This document shows, piece by piece, positions 1 to 9,065 of a DNA stretch of 64,000 nucleotides (position 1 is its first letter; the number at the start of each line of letters is the position of its first letter). The translations under genes were made by a program, and so were the position numbers. The stretch comes from Pseudomaricurvus sp965656525 (GTDB taxonomy: Bacteria > Pseudomonadota > Gammaproteobacteria > Pseudomonadales > Cellvibrionaceae), in NCBI GenBank assembly GCA_965656525.1, contig CBFHKY010000010.1, positions 1 through 64,000 on the forward strand. The letters are read 5' to 3'. The notes under the pieces were generated by a model. That model did not search any database. It saw nothing but the letters and a program-made list of their open reading frames with translations, and was not told where the DNA came from.

Positions 1-1302
1 GGACTGACCACCAAGCCCTGGGTAAAAACGTCGCTTGCGCCGGGCTCACAAGTGGTCCCTACCTACCTCAAACAGGCGGGCTTGGATACCGACCTTAATG
101 CCTTGGGTTTTCAGCTAGTCGGCTTTGGGTGTACCACCTGTATCGGCAATTCTGGGCCGTTACCAGAGGCTATTAGCAACGCAATCAAAGAAGGGGATTT
201 GTTGGTGTCCTCTGTACTGAGCGGCAACCGTAATTTTGAAGGCCGAATTCACAGCGATGTAAAAGCCAATTATCTCGCCTCACCACCACTTGTGGTGGCC
301 TATGCATTAGCGGGCACAATGAATATCGATTTAACTCAAGAGCCATTGGGTCACAACGAACAAAACGAGCCTGTGTACTTAAAAGACATATGGCCATCGT
401 CCGATGAAGTCTCTAACTTAATCGCTTCCTCTATCAATCGCGATATGTTTCGCCACAGCTACGACGATGTCTTCAAAGGAACGGATTTGTGGCAGGCGCT
501 ACCGGCGTCTGAAGGCCGGACCTATGATTGGCCGGACTCCACCTATATCCGCAATCCACCTTACTTCACTGACATGACCGAAGACGTCACACCACCAAAG
601 CAAATCAAAGGCGCACGCTGCTTGGTAAAAGTGGGCGATTCTATTACTACCGATCACATATCTCCAGCGGGTTCCATACCGCCAGACAGTGCCGCGGGTC
701 GTTACCTATTGGCACAACATGTAGCCATCAAAGACTTTAATAGCCTAGGATCGCGACGAGGCAACCACGAAGTCATGATGCGCGGAACCTTTGCTAATGT
801 TCGTTTACAGAACCATCTTGCACCTGGTCGAAGTGGTGGTTTTACGCGTGTACTACCAGACGGAGAGATCACTACCATTTATGATGCGGCCATGCACTAC
901 CAGCAACAAAACGTACCTTTGATTGTGTTGGCAGGCAAAGAGTACGGCACGGGTTCCAGTCGTGACTGGGCGGCAAAGGGTACACGTTTGCTGGGTGTTG
1001 AAGCGGTAATCGCAGAAAGCTACGAGCGTATTCATCGTTCTAACTTGGTGGGCTTCGGTGTCATTCCTTTACAGTTTCTAGATGGGGAAAACAGCGAAAC
1101 GCTAGGCTTAACCGGCGAAGAAGTGTTCACTTTTGCCAGTATTGTCGACGAGGACACGCGCACTCTTGGTATTGAAGCCCGTGCAGCCGATGGCACCACG
1201 AAAACCTTCAAGGTCGCCGTTCGAATCGATACCCCAACTGAGTGGCGCTATTGCAAGAACGGTGGCATTTTGCATGCGGTGTTACGCCAGCTGGCAGCAT
1301 AA
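1..1302 (+). CDS. acnA: Aconitate hydratase A, C-terminal part (5' end outside window)
   Basis: The reading frame is open from base 1, so the gene begins upstream; 433 residues remain. The enzyme isomerises citrate to isocitrate in the TCA cycle using a [4Fe-4S] cluster. Two of the three cluster cysteines are visible in GFGCTTCIGN (fragment residues 44 and 47). The C-terminal swivel domain carries the conserved KEYGTGSSRDWAAKG and IAESYERIHRSNLVGFGV stretches, typical of the AcnA/IRP branch rather than AcnB. fumC follows 21 bases later on the same strand, giving a TCA pair. No terminator is visible between them, so co-transcription is likely. The first (5') half cannot be judged. Confidence 0.95.
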   Translation, partial: GLTTKPWVKTSLAPGSQVVPTYLKQAGLDTDLNALGFQLVGFGCTTCIGNSGPLPEAISNAIKEGDLLVSSVLSGNRNFEGRIHSDVKANYLASPPLVVAYALAGTMNIDLTQEPLGHNEQNEPVYLKDIWPSSDEVSNLIASSINRDMFRHSYDDVFKGTDLWQALPASEGRTYDWPDSTYIRNPPYFTDMTEDVTPPKQIKGARCLVKVGDSITTDHISPAGSIPPDSAAGRYLLAQHVAIKDFNSLGSRRGNHEVMMRGTFANVRLQNHLAPGRSGGFTRVLPDGEITTIYDAAMHYQQQNVPLIVLAGKEYGTGSSRDWAAKGTRLLGVEAVIAESYERIHRSNLVGFGVIPLQFLDGENSETLGLTGEEVFTFASIVDEDTRTLGIEARAADGTTKTFKVAVRIDTPTEWRYCKNGGILHAVLRQLAA

Positions 1303-1323
1303 CGTTCGAACACTGGAGCAACT

Positions 1324-2721
1324 ATGTCTACGCACAATACGGTAAGAGTCGAGCGCGATTCATTGGGTTCGGTAGACGTTCCTCAGGATTGTTATTGGGG
1401 GGCGCAAACACAGCGATCCCTAGTGAACTTTCCCGCTGGGGAAGTCTGGCCTGAAGAGGTTATTGAGGCCTTAGGACTGATCAAGGCATGTTGCGCAGAA
1501 GTGAACGCCGAGCTGGACTGGTTACCGCGGAACCTTAGTGAGGTGATCATACAAGCAGCCAACGAAGTAAGATCTGGCCAATTGAGTGAACACTTTCCGG
1601 TAAAAGTTTTTCAAACCGGCTCAGGTACGCACAGCAACATGAACGCTAATGAGGTGATCGCCAACCGAGCCAATGAAAAGCTCGGCGGCGAACTGGGATC
1701 CAACACCCCGGTTCACCCTAATGACCATGTCAATATGGGCCAATCGTCCAACGATGTGTTCCCCACAGCCATGCACATTAGTGTTGTTTCCAGTGTTCAC
1801 AAGTCCCTGCTGCCGGCGCTGGAAACCTTACACAACGACCTACAGCATAAGTCACAACAGTGGCAGTCCATTGTGAAAACAGGCCGTACCCATTTGCAAG
1901 ATGCAGCACCACTCACGCTGGGGCAAGAAGCCAGTGGATGGGTCGCACAATTGGATTGGGCCATTCAAAATATCAGCTCTCAAACGGCAGCCTTACTGCC
2001 ACTGGCCATTGGGGGAACCGCCGTAGGCACAGGTTTAAACAGCCATCCTGAGTTTGCTGAACGAGTCTGTCGTAAGCTGAAAGAGAACACACAGACCGCA
2101 TATGTCCCTGCCAGCAATCGCTTCGCCGCTCTAGCCTCCCATGAACCCATGGTCGAAGTGTCTTCTGCCTTGCGCACCGCCGCCGTCGCACTGATGAAAA
2201 TTGCGAATGATGTCCGCTGGCTTGGCAGTGGCCCCAACTGTGGTTTGGGTGAGCTGCAGCTGCCCGCCAATGAACCGGGCTCTTCCATCATGCCGGGGAA
2301 GGTCAACCCTACTCAATGCGAAGCGTTAACGCAGGTTTGCGTACAAGTCTTTGGTAACGATGCCGCTGTGGGATTTGCAGGCAGCCAAGGCAACTTTGAA
2401 TTGAATGTTTATAAACCAGTAATCTTGCACAACGTACTCAGCAGCATAAAATTACTGACGCAAGCCGTCACCGCATTCAGCCAACATTGTGCACAAGGTC
2501 TGCAACCACATACTGAGCATATCGAAGCGCAGCTAAAACGTAACCCTATGCTGGCCACTGCACTCAATCAACACATCGGCTACGAAAAAGCCTCTAAGGT
2601 GGTCAAGCACGCCCTACAGAAAGGCCAGCCGCTAAAAGATGCCACAGTGGAACTTGGCTACGCCTCATCGGAAGAGTTTGAGCGCTGGGTACAACCTCTG
2701 GCCATGACTCAACCCAGTTAA
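1324..2721 (+). CDS. fumC: Class II fumarate hydratase
   Basis: This 465-residue protein has the usual length of the iron-independent fumarase, which hydrates fumarate to malate. The superfamily signature GSSIMPGKVNPTQCEA is present near residue 320. The other conserved blocks are TGSGTHSNMNANEV, HPNDHVNMGQSSND and GRTHLQDAAPLTLGQE. The ATG at 1324 follows a GGAG ribosome site. The N-terminus is typical (RVERDSLGSVDVP, then YWGAQTQRS). It lies directly behind acnA and converges on a LysR gene. An FumC-type enzyme is oxygen-stable, which fits the nearby OxyR-type lifestyle, but that link is inference. Confidence 0.97.
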   Translation: MSTHNTVRVERDSLGSVDVPQDCYWGAQTQRSLVNFPAGEVWPEEVIEALGLIKACCAEVNAELDWLPRNLSEVIIQAANEVRSGQLSEHFPVKVFQTGSGTHSNMNANEVIANRANEKLGGELGSNTPVHPNDHVNMGQSSNDVFPTAMHISVVSSVHKSLLPALETLHNDLQHKSQQWQSIVKTGRTHLQDAAPLTLGQEASGWVAQLDWAIQNISSQTAALLPLAIGGTAVGTGLNSHPEFAERVCRKLKENTQTAYVPASNRFAALASHEPMVEVSSALRTAAVALMKIANDVRWLGSGPNCGLGELQLPANEPGSSIMPGKVNPTQCEALTQVCVQVFGNDAAVGFAGSQGNFELNVYKPVILHNVLSSIKLLTQAVTAFSQHCAQGLQPHTEHIEAQLKRNPMLATALNQHIGYEKASKVVKHALQKGQPLKDATVELGYASSEEFERWVQPLAMTQPS

Positions 2722-2750
2722 AAACTGAAATCAGTAAACCGTCATCTTGG

Positions 2751-3650
2751 TTAAAGGCGATCATTGGATAGCGTGCAAATGTCTTTAACCAAGGCCGTTA
2801 AGCCTTTACCGTGGTTCGCCGTTTTCCAAGCGATCAGCAAATCCTGAAAACCAACGTTGTCGCCCTCTAACGCCAATTCGACCAACACGCCTTGTTCAAG
2901 CTCTTTTTTGATCCTTTTTTTAGGCAGATAACCAACACCAACACCAGCCACTTGAGCCGCGATTTTTTGCTCTATCGTCCGTACGTACAAGCATCGCTTG
3001 CTGTTGATTCGGCCAGTATCGCGCGGCGCCGAAAAACGAGAACTGTCGTGCACCACTACCCAGCGATACGATGCAAGATCACTTTTCTGCAACGGCTCTA
3101 ACGTACCCACCAGAGGGTGGTCGGCAGCAACCACAAAGATCATTTGTAACTGTCCCACAACTTCGCTGCGTAGACCTTGATGGACGGGTACCGGCGCACC
3201 TGCACCCACCAAAAGATCTACACGATCTTCGATCAATGCTTCCCACGAGCCTCCTAACGCCTCTTCCGTAATATCCAGCTCTACGTTGGGGTGCCGCGCT
3301 AAAAACGACTGAATGGCAGGCATCAATGCCTCAAGGGTAACAATGGTATCAAGCGCAACACGGATACGCGATTCCCAGCCTGTGGCGGTTTCTTGGGTTT
3401 GCTCTGCAAGGCGTGTGGCCATGTGCAGCAGCTCTTGGCCTCCTGCCAGTAAATGTTTGCCCGCTGGGGTCAATACAGAGCGACGCCCTTGACGCTGAAA
3501 AAGAGTAACCCCTAACTGCTCTTCAAGCTTCTGCACGATATATGAAAGCGCTGAAGGCACTTTATTCAAATGCTCTGCAGCACTGGCAAAGCTTCCACGC
3601 CGATCAATTTCAACAATCACTTCTAACGCTTCTAAAGTCAGTGGTTGCAT
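2751..3650 (-). CDS. LysR-family transcriptional regulator
   Basis: The ATG at 3650 gives MQPLTLEALEVIVEIDRRGSF, the normal N-terminus of a LysR winged helix-turn-helix. The open frame reaches back to a TTG at 3668, but that is less likely. The DNA-binding domain covers residues 1-60 and contains SFASAAEHLNKVPSALSYIV. The rest is a LysR substrate-binding domain from about residue 85, for a total of 299 residues. It is divergent from azoR with 124 bases between the start codons, so it probably controls azoR, the glutathionyl-hydroquinone reductase and the pirin. The inducer is unknown; a quinone or azo compound is a reasonable guess from the targets. Confidence 0.88.
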   Translation of the reverse strand: MQPLTLEALEVIVEIDRRGSFASAAEHLNKVPSALSYIVQKLEEQLGVTLFQRQGRRSVLTPAGKHLLAGGQELLHMATRLAEQTQETATGWESRIRVALDTIVTLEALMPAIQSFLARHPNVELDITEEALGGSWEALIEDRVDLLVGAGAPVPVHQGLRSEVVGQLQMIFVVAADHPLVGTLEPLQKSDLASYRWVVVHDSSRFSAPRDTGRINSKRCLYVRTIEQKIAAQVAGVGVGYLPKKRIKKELEQGVLVELALEGDNVGFQDLLIAWKTANHGKGLTALVKDICTLSNDRL

Positions 3651-3774
3651 CCCGTCACCATTTATCAAAAAAACTGAACATTGCCGACAAAAATACGCCC
3701 TTATTGAAAAACTCTCAATCCTTATACTGGGCCTATATCAACGTAAACCTACAAACGAATGTATCGAGGCTAAT

Positions 3775-4401
3775 ATGAGTAACAGTACTAAACCCCGTAA
3801 AGACTTGTTACTGCGTATCGATAGCAGTGCTCACGAGAGTGAGTCCGTGACTCGACTCCTGACAACCTACATTACGTCACAGCTACAAACGTCTTTTCCT
3901 GAACTGGCGCTGCAGAGCCACGATGTGGGTCTCAATCCCTTCCCACCGATATCGGCAAAGCAACTGTGTGCTGTACACGGCTCTTTCGAAACCGATGACC
4001 CCGAGACGTTAGAGCAACAGCAGCTCTCCGACGCTCTCGTTGACGAGATGCTAAACAGTCGACACTTGGTAATTGGTGCGCCAATGTACAATTTTGGGAT
4101 ACCCGCCAATCTGAAAGTGTGGATTGATCACGTCTGCCGAGCTCGTAAAACCTTTCGCTATACCGAAAACGGCCCAGAGGGCTTAACCGGTATCGATCAC
4201 GCATTCATTGTTGTGGCCAGTGGCGGCGCACCCATCGGGGGTGATTGGGATTATGTCAGCTCTTACTTAACTCATGTCATGAACTTTTTAGGCGTGAAAC
4301 ACACACACATTATTGATGCTGGTGGCTCTAAGAATAATATCGCTGCCACCTTGAAAAACGCTCAAGATCAAGTGGATAAAGTATTACAGAAGCTGCTTTA
4401 A
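3775..4401 (+). CDS. azoR: FMN-dependent NADH-azoreductase
   Basis: A 208-residue flavodoxin-fold quinone/azo reductase. It transfers two electrons from NADH through FMN to quinones or azo bonds, avoiding semiquinone formation. Family blocks are visible: the IDSSAHESESVTRLL phosphate loop after the first strand, GAPMYNFGIPANLKVWIDHV, and RARKTFRYTENGPEGL near the FMN site. The ATG at 3775 has a GAGG ribosome site. It is the first gene of a three-gene run with yqjG-like and pirin genes, and is divergent from a LysR regulator. Cytoplasmic. The name rests on strong family resemblance. Confidence 0.92.
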   Translation: MSNSTKPRKDLLLRIDSSAHESESVTRLLTTYITSQLQTSFPELALQSHDVGLNPFPPISAKQLCAVHGSFETDDPETLEQQQLSDALVDEMLNSRHLVIGAPMYNFGIPANLKVWIDHVCRARKTFRYTENGPEGLTGIDHAFIVVASGGAPIGGDWDYVSSYLTHVMNFLGVKHTHIIDAGGSKNNIAATLKNAQDQVDKVLQKLL

Positions 4402-4445
4402 AGGCCATCAAACCAATCATCTTCGAATACACAAAGGAGCCACCC

Positions 4446-5420
4446 ATGGGTTTATTACAAAATGGTAAGTGGGTTGATCAGTGGTACGACACCGACAGCA
4501 ATGATGGCGAATTCAAACGCCAAGATAGCGTCTTCCGTAACTGGGTAACCGCCGATGGATCCGCAGGGCCATCTGGAAAATCCGGTTTCAAAGCAGAACT
4601 TGGCCGTTACCATTTGTACGTTTCTTTGGCTTGCCCTTGGGCGCATAGAGCATTAATTATGCGCCAGCTAAAAGGGCTTCAAGATATCATCCCTGTGACT
4701 GTAGTTGAGCCATTGATGCTTGAAAATGGATGGGAGTTTTCTGACCAACACCCAGATTCATTGTATAAACATGATTTCCTTTATGAGCTGTATTTACAAG
4801 CGGATTCACAATATGAAGGTCGTGTGACCGTACCGGTATTATGGGACAAGAAAAACAACACCATCGTAAACAACGAGTCGGCTGATATTATTCGTATGTT
4901 GAACGTTGCGTTTAATGACATCACTGATAACCATGACGATTACTACCCCCAAAAACTGCAAGACGATATCGAAACCATTAACGATCAGGTTTATCACAAC
5001 ATTAACAATGGTGTTTATAAAGCTGGTTTTGCAACCACTCAAAAAGCCTATGAGACGGCCGTCATGGAGCTTTTTACCAGCTTAGACTGGGTAGAAGAAA
5101 AGTTAAGCAAGCATCGTTATTTGGTCGGCGACACCTTAACGGAAGCCGACATACGCTTGTTCACCACATTAATACGATTTGATGCGGTGTATGTGGGGCA
5201 CTTTAAATGCAATCTACGCACAATAGAAAGTTATCGACATTTACCAGAATATCTACGCGACCTTTATCAACACCTAGGCGTCAGTAAAACCGTGAACTTT
5301 GATCACATTAAGCAGCATTATTACCGTAGCCACAAAAATATTAACCCCACAGGCATTGTTCCTGTTGGCCCTGATCTGGATTTGGATCGACCTTATCAAC
5401 GCAAACTGATTGCAGAATAA
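4446..5420 (+). CDS. yqjG: Glutathionyl-hydroquinone reductase (Xi-class GST, YqjG/ECM4 type)
   Basis: A 324-residue protein, the usual length for Xi-class glutathione transferases, which reduce glutathionyl-hydroquinones to free hydroquinones with glutathione. The catalytic cysteine lies in ACPWAHRALIMRQLKGL near residue 60. The thioredoxin-fold half continues through VPVLWDKKNNTIVNNESADIIRML. The alpha-helical half contains HRYLVGDTLTEADIRLFTTLIRFDAVYVGHFKCN. The start has an AAAGGAG site. The gene lies 44 bases after azoR and 29 before the pirin gene, so one transcript is likely. The context supports detoxification of quinones or chlorinated aromatics. Confidence 0.9.
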   Translation: MGLLQNGKWVDQWYDTDSNDGEFKRQDSVFRNWVTADGSAGPSGKSGFKAELGRYHLYVSLACPWAHRALIMRQLKGLQDIIPVTVVEPLMLENGWEFSDQHPDSLYKHDFLYELYLQADSQYEGRVTVPVLWDKKNNTIVNNESADIIRMLNVAFNDITDNHDDYYPQKLQDDIETINDQVYHNINNGVYKAGFATTQKAYETAVMELFTSLDWVEEKLSKHRYLVGDTLTEADIRLFTTLIRFDAVYVGHFKCNLRTIESYRHLPEYLRDLYQHLGVSKTVNFDHIKQHYYRSHKNINPTGIVPVGPDLDLDRPYQRKLIAE

Positions 5421-5449
5421 ACACACTTACTCAGAAAGGAGCCGAGCTT

Positions 5450-6316
5450 ATGTCATCATTACGTACTGTACGACAAGTGATTCCAGCACAAGACACCAGC
5501 GACGGTGATGGAGTGAAGATTAAACGCATCGCTGGGCAACGATACCATGCACTACTGGATCCATTTCTCATGCTCGATGAGATCCGTTCCGATGACCGCA
5601 AAGATTATATTGGCGGATTTCCACCACATCCGCACCGAGGTTTTGAAACTATAACTTATCTTTTGGATGGCCGCTTGCGACACCAAGATCATCTGGGTAA
5701 TGAAGGGTTGGTGAGTTCAGGGGGTGCCCAATGGATGACCGCTGGAAAAGGCATCATCCATTCAGAAATGCCAGAGCAGGAAAACGGTCTGTTGCATGGG
5801 TTTCAGCTGTGGCTGAATTTGCCTGCACAAGACAAGCTCTGCCAGCCACAATGGCGGGATGTGCAACACAATGAGATGCATCATGTTCATTTAGATGAGG
5901 ATTGCCGACTTACAGGCATCGCGGGGGATTTATCTCTTCGTTACAAAGACACTCAATTACAAGTAAGTGGCCCCATCCAGACTCGAACCAACGCTATCAT
6001 TGCCGACATTGAACTCGGTGCCAACAAACTCTTAGAACTTCATACAGAGGCGACTCACTGCGTGATTGCTTTTGTCATTTATGGCGCACTGATAAACAAG
6101 AATAGCCAGCCGCAAATCCTATCGGCGCAGCACATGGGCGTCTACAGCCAAGGGGATATAACCCAATTGCATGCTGTGAACGAGAGCACGCGAGTGTTGC
6201 TTTTGTCAGGCCCACCATTGCAAGAGCCTATTGTTCAGTATGGCCCCTTTGTGATGAACACAGAAGATGAAATCCATACCGCCATCCAAGATTACCAACA
6301 CCAGCGCTTCGTTTAA
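5450..6316 (+). CDS. Pirin family protein (bicupin)
   Basis: A 288-residue bicupin. The N-terminal metal site is complete: two histidines in HPHRGFET and the His and Glu of AGKGIIHSEMPE. Pirins bind iron or another metal; some bacterial members (YhaK/YhhW type) degrade quercetin or respond to redox, and the substrate of this one cannot be read from sequence. The ATG at 5450 has a strong AAGGAG site. It is the third gene after azoR and the glutathionyl-hydroquinone reductase. Shared transcription suggests a job in quinone or phenolic chemistry. Confidence 0.9.
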   Translation: MSSLRTVRQVIPAQDTSDGDGVKIKRIAGQRYHALLDPFLMLDEIRSDDRKDYIGGFPPHPHRGFETITYLLDGRLRHQDHLGNEGLVSSGGAQWMTAGKGIIHSEMPEQENGLLHGFQLWLNLPAQDKLCQPQWRDVQHNEMHHVHLDEDCRLTGIAGDLSLRYKDTQLQVSGPIQTRTNAIIADIELGANKLLELHTEATHCVIAFVIYGALINKNSQPQILSAQHMGVYSQGDITQLHAVNESTRVLLLSGPPLQEPIVQYGPFVMNTEDEIHTAIQDYQHQRFV

Positions 6317-6359
6317 TATATTTTATGGTTATCGCTAATGTGAACGAGACAGAGCCGCC

Positions 6360-7643
6360 TTACAGACAAGGATTACTGTGAACTCGATTTCGCCCTCGTT
6401 TTTTTGCACACAAAAGCGCTTCATCGGCACGCTCTAGAAAACTCGAAAAATCGTCTTCATCACGCAGAAACACACTCACACCAAAACTTGCTGTGAGAGA
6501 TATGTCGTTGAGTTTTCTTTGTTCGATCGCTGTCCGAATCTGCTCCGCTTTCAGCGTTGCCTGCTTTAGATTGCAGTTATCCAGCAACACAAAAAAATCT
6601 TGACCACCGTAGCGCCCGACCACATCTTCTTTTCGGCTACAGTCTTTTAATATATTGGCGACTTGCTGTAATACGCAATCTCCCAATACGTGCCCATGCA
6701 AATCATTGATGCTTTTAAAACCATCCAAATCTATAACTAGAAGACTCAATTCCCTCTGATGTCGCTTAGACTGTGAAACCCTTTGCATCACCGCATCCAT
6801 GAAGTAGTGACGATTGTACAAACTGGTAAGAGGGTCTTTGATGGATTGATCCTGCAATTTTTGCTGCTCAATCGCCAATTGTCGGCGCAGCTGCTGCGCA
6901 GTCACAAGATTGGCAACACGAGCCAAGAGCTCCGCCTCAAACAAAGGAACCGTAACGTAGTCATCCATCCCCTCACGATAGAGGTTCTCGGCACCCGTTA
7001 CACCTTGCTCGGACAAAAAAGCCAGTATGGGTAATCGACCGATAGGGTCAGGCTGTTGACGCACCATATTAATCACTGAGCTTGCAGTATCGCTAGGCTG
7101 TGGCTGCATCAATAACAAGACATCGTAGTCCATTTCCGCCATCAGCTCTTGCCGCGCATTTTCAATATGATTGACCACCTCTACTTCGTAACCTGTATTT
7201 TGAAGCAACGTAACACATGCTGTGAATTCCGCTTCGTCGCCCGATAAACACAAAATCCGTCCGCGCCCAGATTGGGCACCTCCCAACTGTACAGAAAGGT
7301 GATTCAGGTAAGCCTCAAGTCGAGGAAAATCTTGTTTATGAAACACATCAGTAATGCCAGCAGCGGAAGCTTTCTCAAGCAACTCTTGCGGATTTGCTTC
7401 GGTCAACATCACAATCGGTGTTCTTGAGTAGACCGCTATGGAGCGTATTCGTACCGATAAACCATAGCACTCGTTCTGAGTTGCCAACTGCGACATGCAT
7501 ACCAGATCATAATGTGTACTTTCGCAGGCTGTTAAGGCCGATAAATAGCCATCCACTTCCTCCACTTGAAAACCACTGGCACCCAGCGCTGAACCAATAA
7601 ACCGACAATAGGTACGAGAGGCATCGATAACCAGTGCTTTCAT
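6360..7643 (-). CDS. Double pseudo-receiver protein with degenerate GGDEF domain (probable c-di-GMP receptor)
   Basis: The ATG at 7643 (MKALVIDAS) begins a receiver fold; an upstream extension of the frame to 7745 adds unrelated residues. The protein has 427 residues: receiver 1 (1-120), receiver 2 (130-250) and GGDEF (270-427). In both receivers the phospho-acceptor Asp is gone: YDLVCMSQ has Ser and YDVLLLMQ has Met at that place. Receiver 2 also lacks the acid pair and the KP lysine. The GGDEF signature reads GRYGGQDFF, so the catalytic third acid is Gln. Other cyclase residues (IDLDGFKSIND, GHVLGD) remain. The I-site RKED is intact five residues before GGQDF. This suggests binding rather than synthesis of c-di-GMP, an inference. 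It converges on the pirin gene. Confidence 0.85.
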   Translation of the reverse strand: MKALVIDASRTYCRFIGSALGASGFQVEEVDGYLSALTACESTHYDLVCMSQLATQNECYGLSVRIRSIAVYSRTPIVMLTEANPQELLEKASAAGITDVFHKQDFPRLEAYLNHLSVQLGGAQSGRGRILCLSGDEAEFTACVTLLQNTGYEVEVVNHIENARQELMAEMDYDVLLLMQPQPSDTASSVINMVRQQPDPIGRLPILAFLSEQGVTGAENLYREGMDDYVTVPLFEAELLARVANLVTAQQLRRQLAIEQQKLQDQSIKDPLTSLYNRHYFMDAVMQRVSQSKRHQRELSLLVIDLDGFKSINDLHGHVLGDCVLQQVANILKDCSRKEDVVGRYGGQDFFVLLDNCNLKQATLKAEQIRTAIEQRKLNDISLTASFGVSVFLRDEDDFSSFLERADEALLCAKKRGRNRVHSNPCL

Positions 7644-7946
7644 GAGATAACCACAATTGAGTGAGGTGGGTTTCCCAATAGTATAGACCACGATAAAGCC
7701 AACGAAACCCGCCCTTAAATATAAACTGACCTCTGAGGCGGCCACGGTAATGGTTTTATCATTTTAACCCGCTATACTTTATTGATATATCAACGACTCT
7801 ACACTTGTACCCTGTTAGCTCTTGCGTGTAATTTTTATCACCACACCGTGACTATTGTTCATAAGCGAACTTAATAGACGCTATGCAGCCTATATCTATA
7901 CAAAAACCACCTGCATAGACAGGCGCCAAGACTCATTCCCAGTGCA
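7644..7946. other. Divergent intergenic region between two GGDEF genes
   Basis: About 300 bases without a gene. It contains a perfect 12-bp palindrome, TTGATATATCAA, at 7782-7793. A TATACT at 7773-7778 could be a -10 element reading to the right. The palindrome has only two central bases between TTGAT and ATCAA, so it is not a standard FNR box. No RNA gene or terminator is visible. Confidence 0.4.
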
Positions 7947-8966
7947 ATGGATGCTTCAATGAAGACAACTGTAATTGTCATGCCCGATATCAGCCAAGAG
8001 GCATTGCAGGTAATGCTCGATATTGTTAGCGATGGCGTTTGGGATTGGCACGCCGACACCAACTTTGTGTATCGCAGCCCTGGCTGGTATCGCATGCTGG
8101 GCTACACCGAGCACGGTTTAGAAAACACCGTTTTAACATGGGAAAGCCTCATTCACCCTGAAGATTACGACCGGGTAATGTCACACTTTGATGATCACTT
8201 GTGCCAAAAAGTAAAGCGGTATAAAGCTCAGTACCGTTGCCGGTGTCAGGACGGCTCTTATCTCTGGATTGAAGACACCGCTCAAATTGTTGAGAGTCAC
8301 CCTGACGGCTCCGTAGTAAGAATGATTGGTGCACACCGTGACTTATCAGTAGAAAAACGGCTACAGCTGCAAGCCGAACAAAAGAGCTTGTCATTGCAGG
8401 AGATTGTCGACGCCCAAACTAAAGAACTGTTAGAACTGAATCAGCAGTTGGCTAACAAGATCAAAGAAGTGGAGTCGTTAGCCAGAAAAGACAGCTTGAC
8501 CGCCCTCTTCAACCGCCATCATTTCAACCAAAAATTAAAAACGGAGTGCGCTAGAGCTGCGCGGTTCAATGAACCGTTGTCACTTGTCGCTATTGATGTG
8601 GACAATTTAAAACCCATCAATGATAACTTTGGCCATCCGGCGGGAGATTTGGCGCTGGTAAAAGTTGCTGGGGTACTACAAGACAATATCCGCCAAATTG
8701 ATATTCCCGTTCGCTGGGGTGGGGATGAATTTATGCTGTTATTACCCAACACCACCGCAGATCATGCGGCCGTGCTGAGCGAAAAACTAAGAGCCTTGAT
8801 TGCCGATCTGCGTATCAATACCAACATATCGACCTCGGCCAGCTTTGGCATTACTCAATTCGACACGGAGGAATCCTACTCTGCTTTTGTGATCCGTGCC
8901 GATAATGCTCTCTATCAGGCCAAAAGTCAGGGCGGCAATCAAGTTTGCCACCTCTCATTTGACTGA
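7947..8966 (+). CDS. PAS-GGDEF diguanylate cyclase
   Basis: A 339-residue protein. A PAS fold-3 sensor covers residues 20-145 (VSDGVWDWHADTNFVYRSPGWYRMLGYT, then IHPEDYDRV and the PAC part YRCRCQDGSYLWIEDTAQ). A short coiled coil (residues 145-180) links it to the GGDEF domain. The active site RWGGDEF is intact and preceded by an I-site RQID, so it should make c-di-GMP and be product-inhibited. No membrane segment is seen; it is cytoplasmic. The ATG at 7947 lacks a clear ribosome site; an in-frame ATG at 7959 has GGA in front and could be the true start. It is divergent from the degenerate GGDEF gene. Confidence 0.92.
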   Translation: MDASMKTTVIVMPDISQEALQVMLDIVSDGVWDWHADTNFVYRSPGWYRMLGYTEHGLENTVLTWESLIHPEDYDRVMSHFDDHLCQKVKRYKAQYRCRCQDGSYLWIEDTAQIVESHPDGSVVRMIGAHRDLSVEKRLQLQAEQKSLSLQEIVDAQTKELLELNQQLANKIKEVESLARKDSLTALFNRHHFNQKLKTECARAARFNEPLSLVAIDVDNLKPINDNFGHPAGDLALVKVAGVLQDNIRQIDIPVRWGGDEFMLLLPNTTADHAAVLSEKLRALIADLRINTNISTSASFGITQFDTEESYSAFVIRADNALYQAKSQGGNQVCHLSFD

Positions 8967-9065
8967 CCCCTGCGATGAGCAAGGCACCCACACAGGCCGC
9001 CGTATTGTCTCACTCTTATTTGGACCTTACATTTGGCACCTAACAAGTGTTTTATCGGAGTAAGA

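Noticed and set aside
7782..7793. FNR box at TTGATATATCAA
   Set aside because: The half-sites are two bases apart instead of four.
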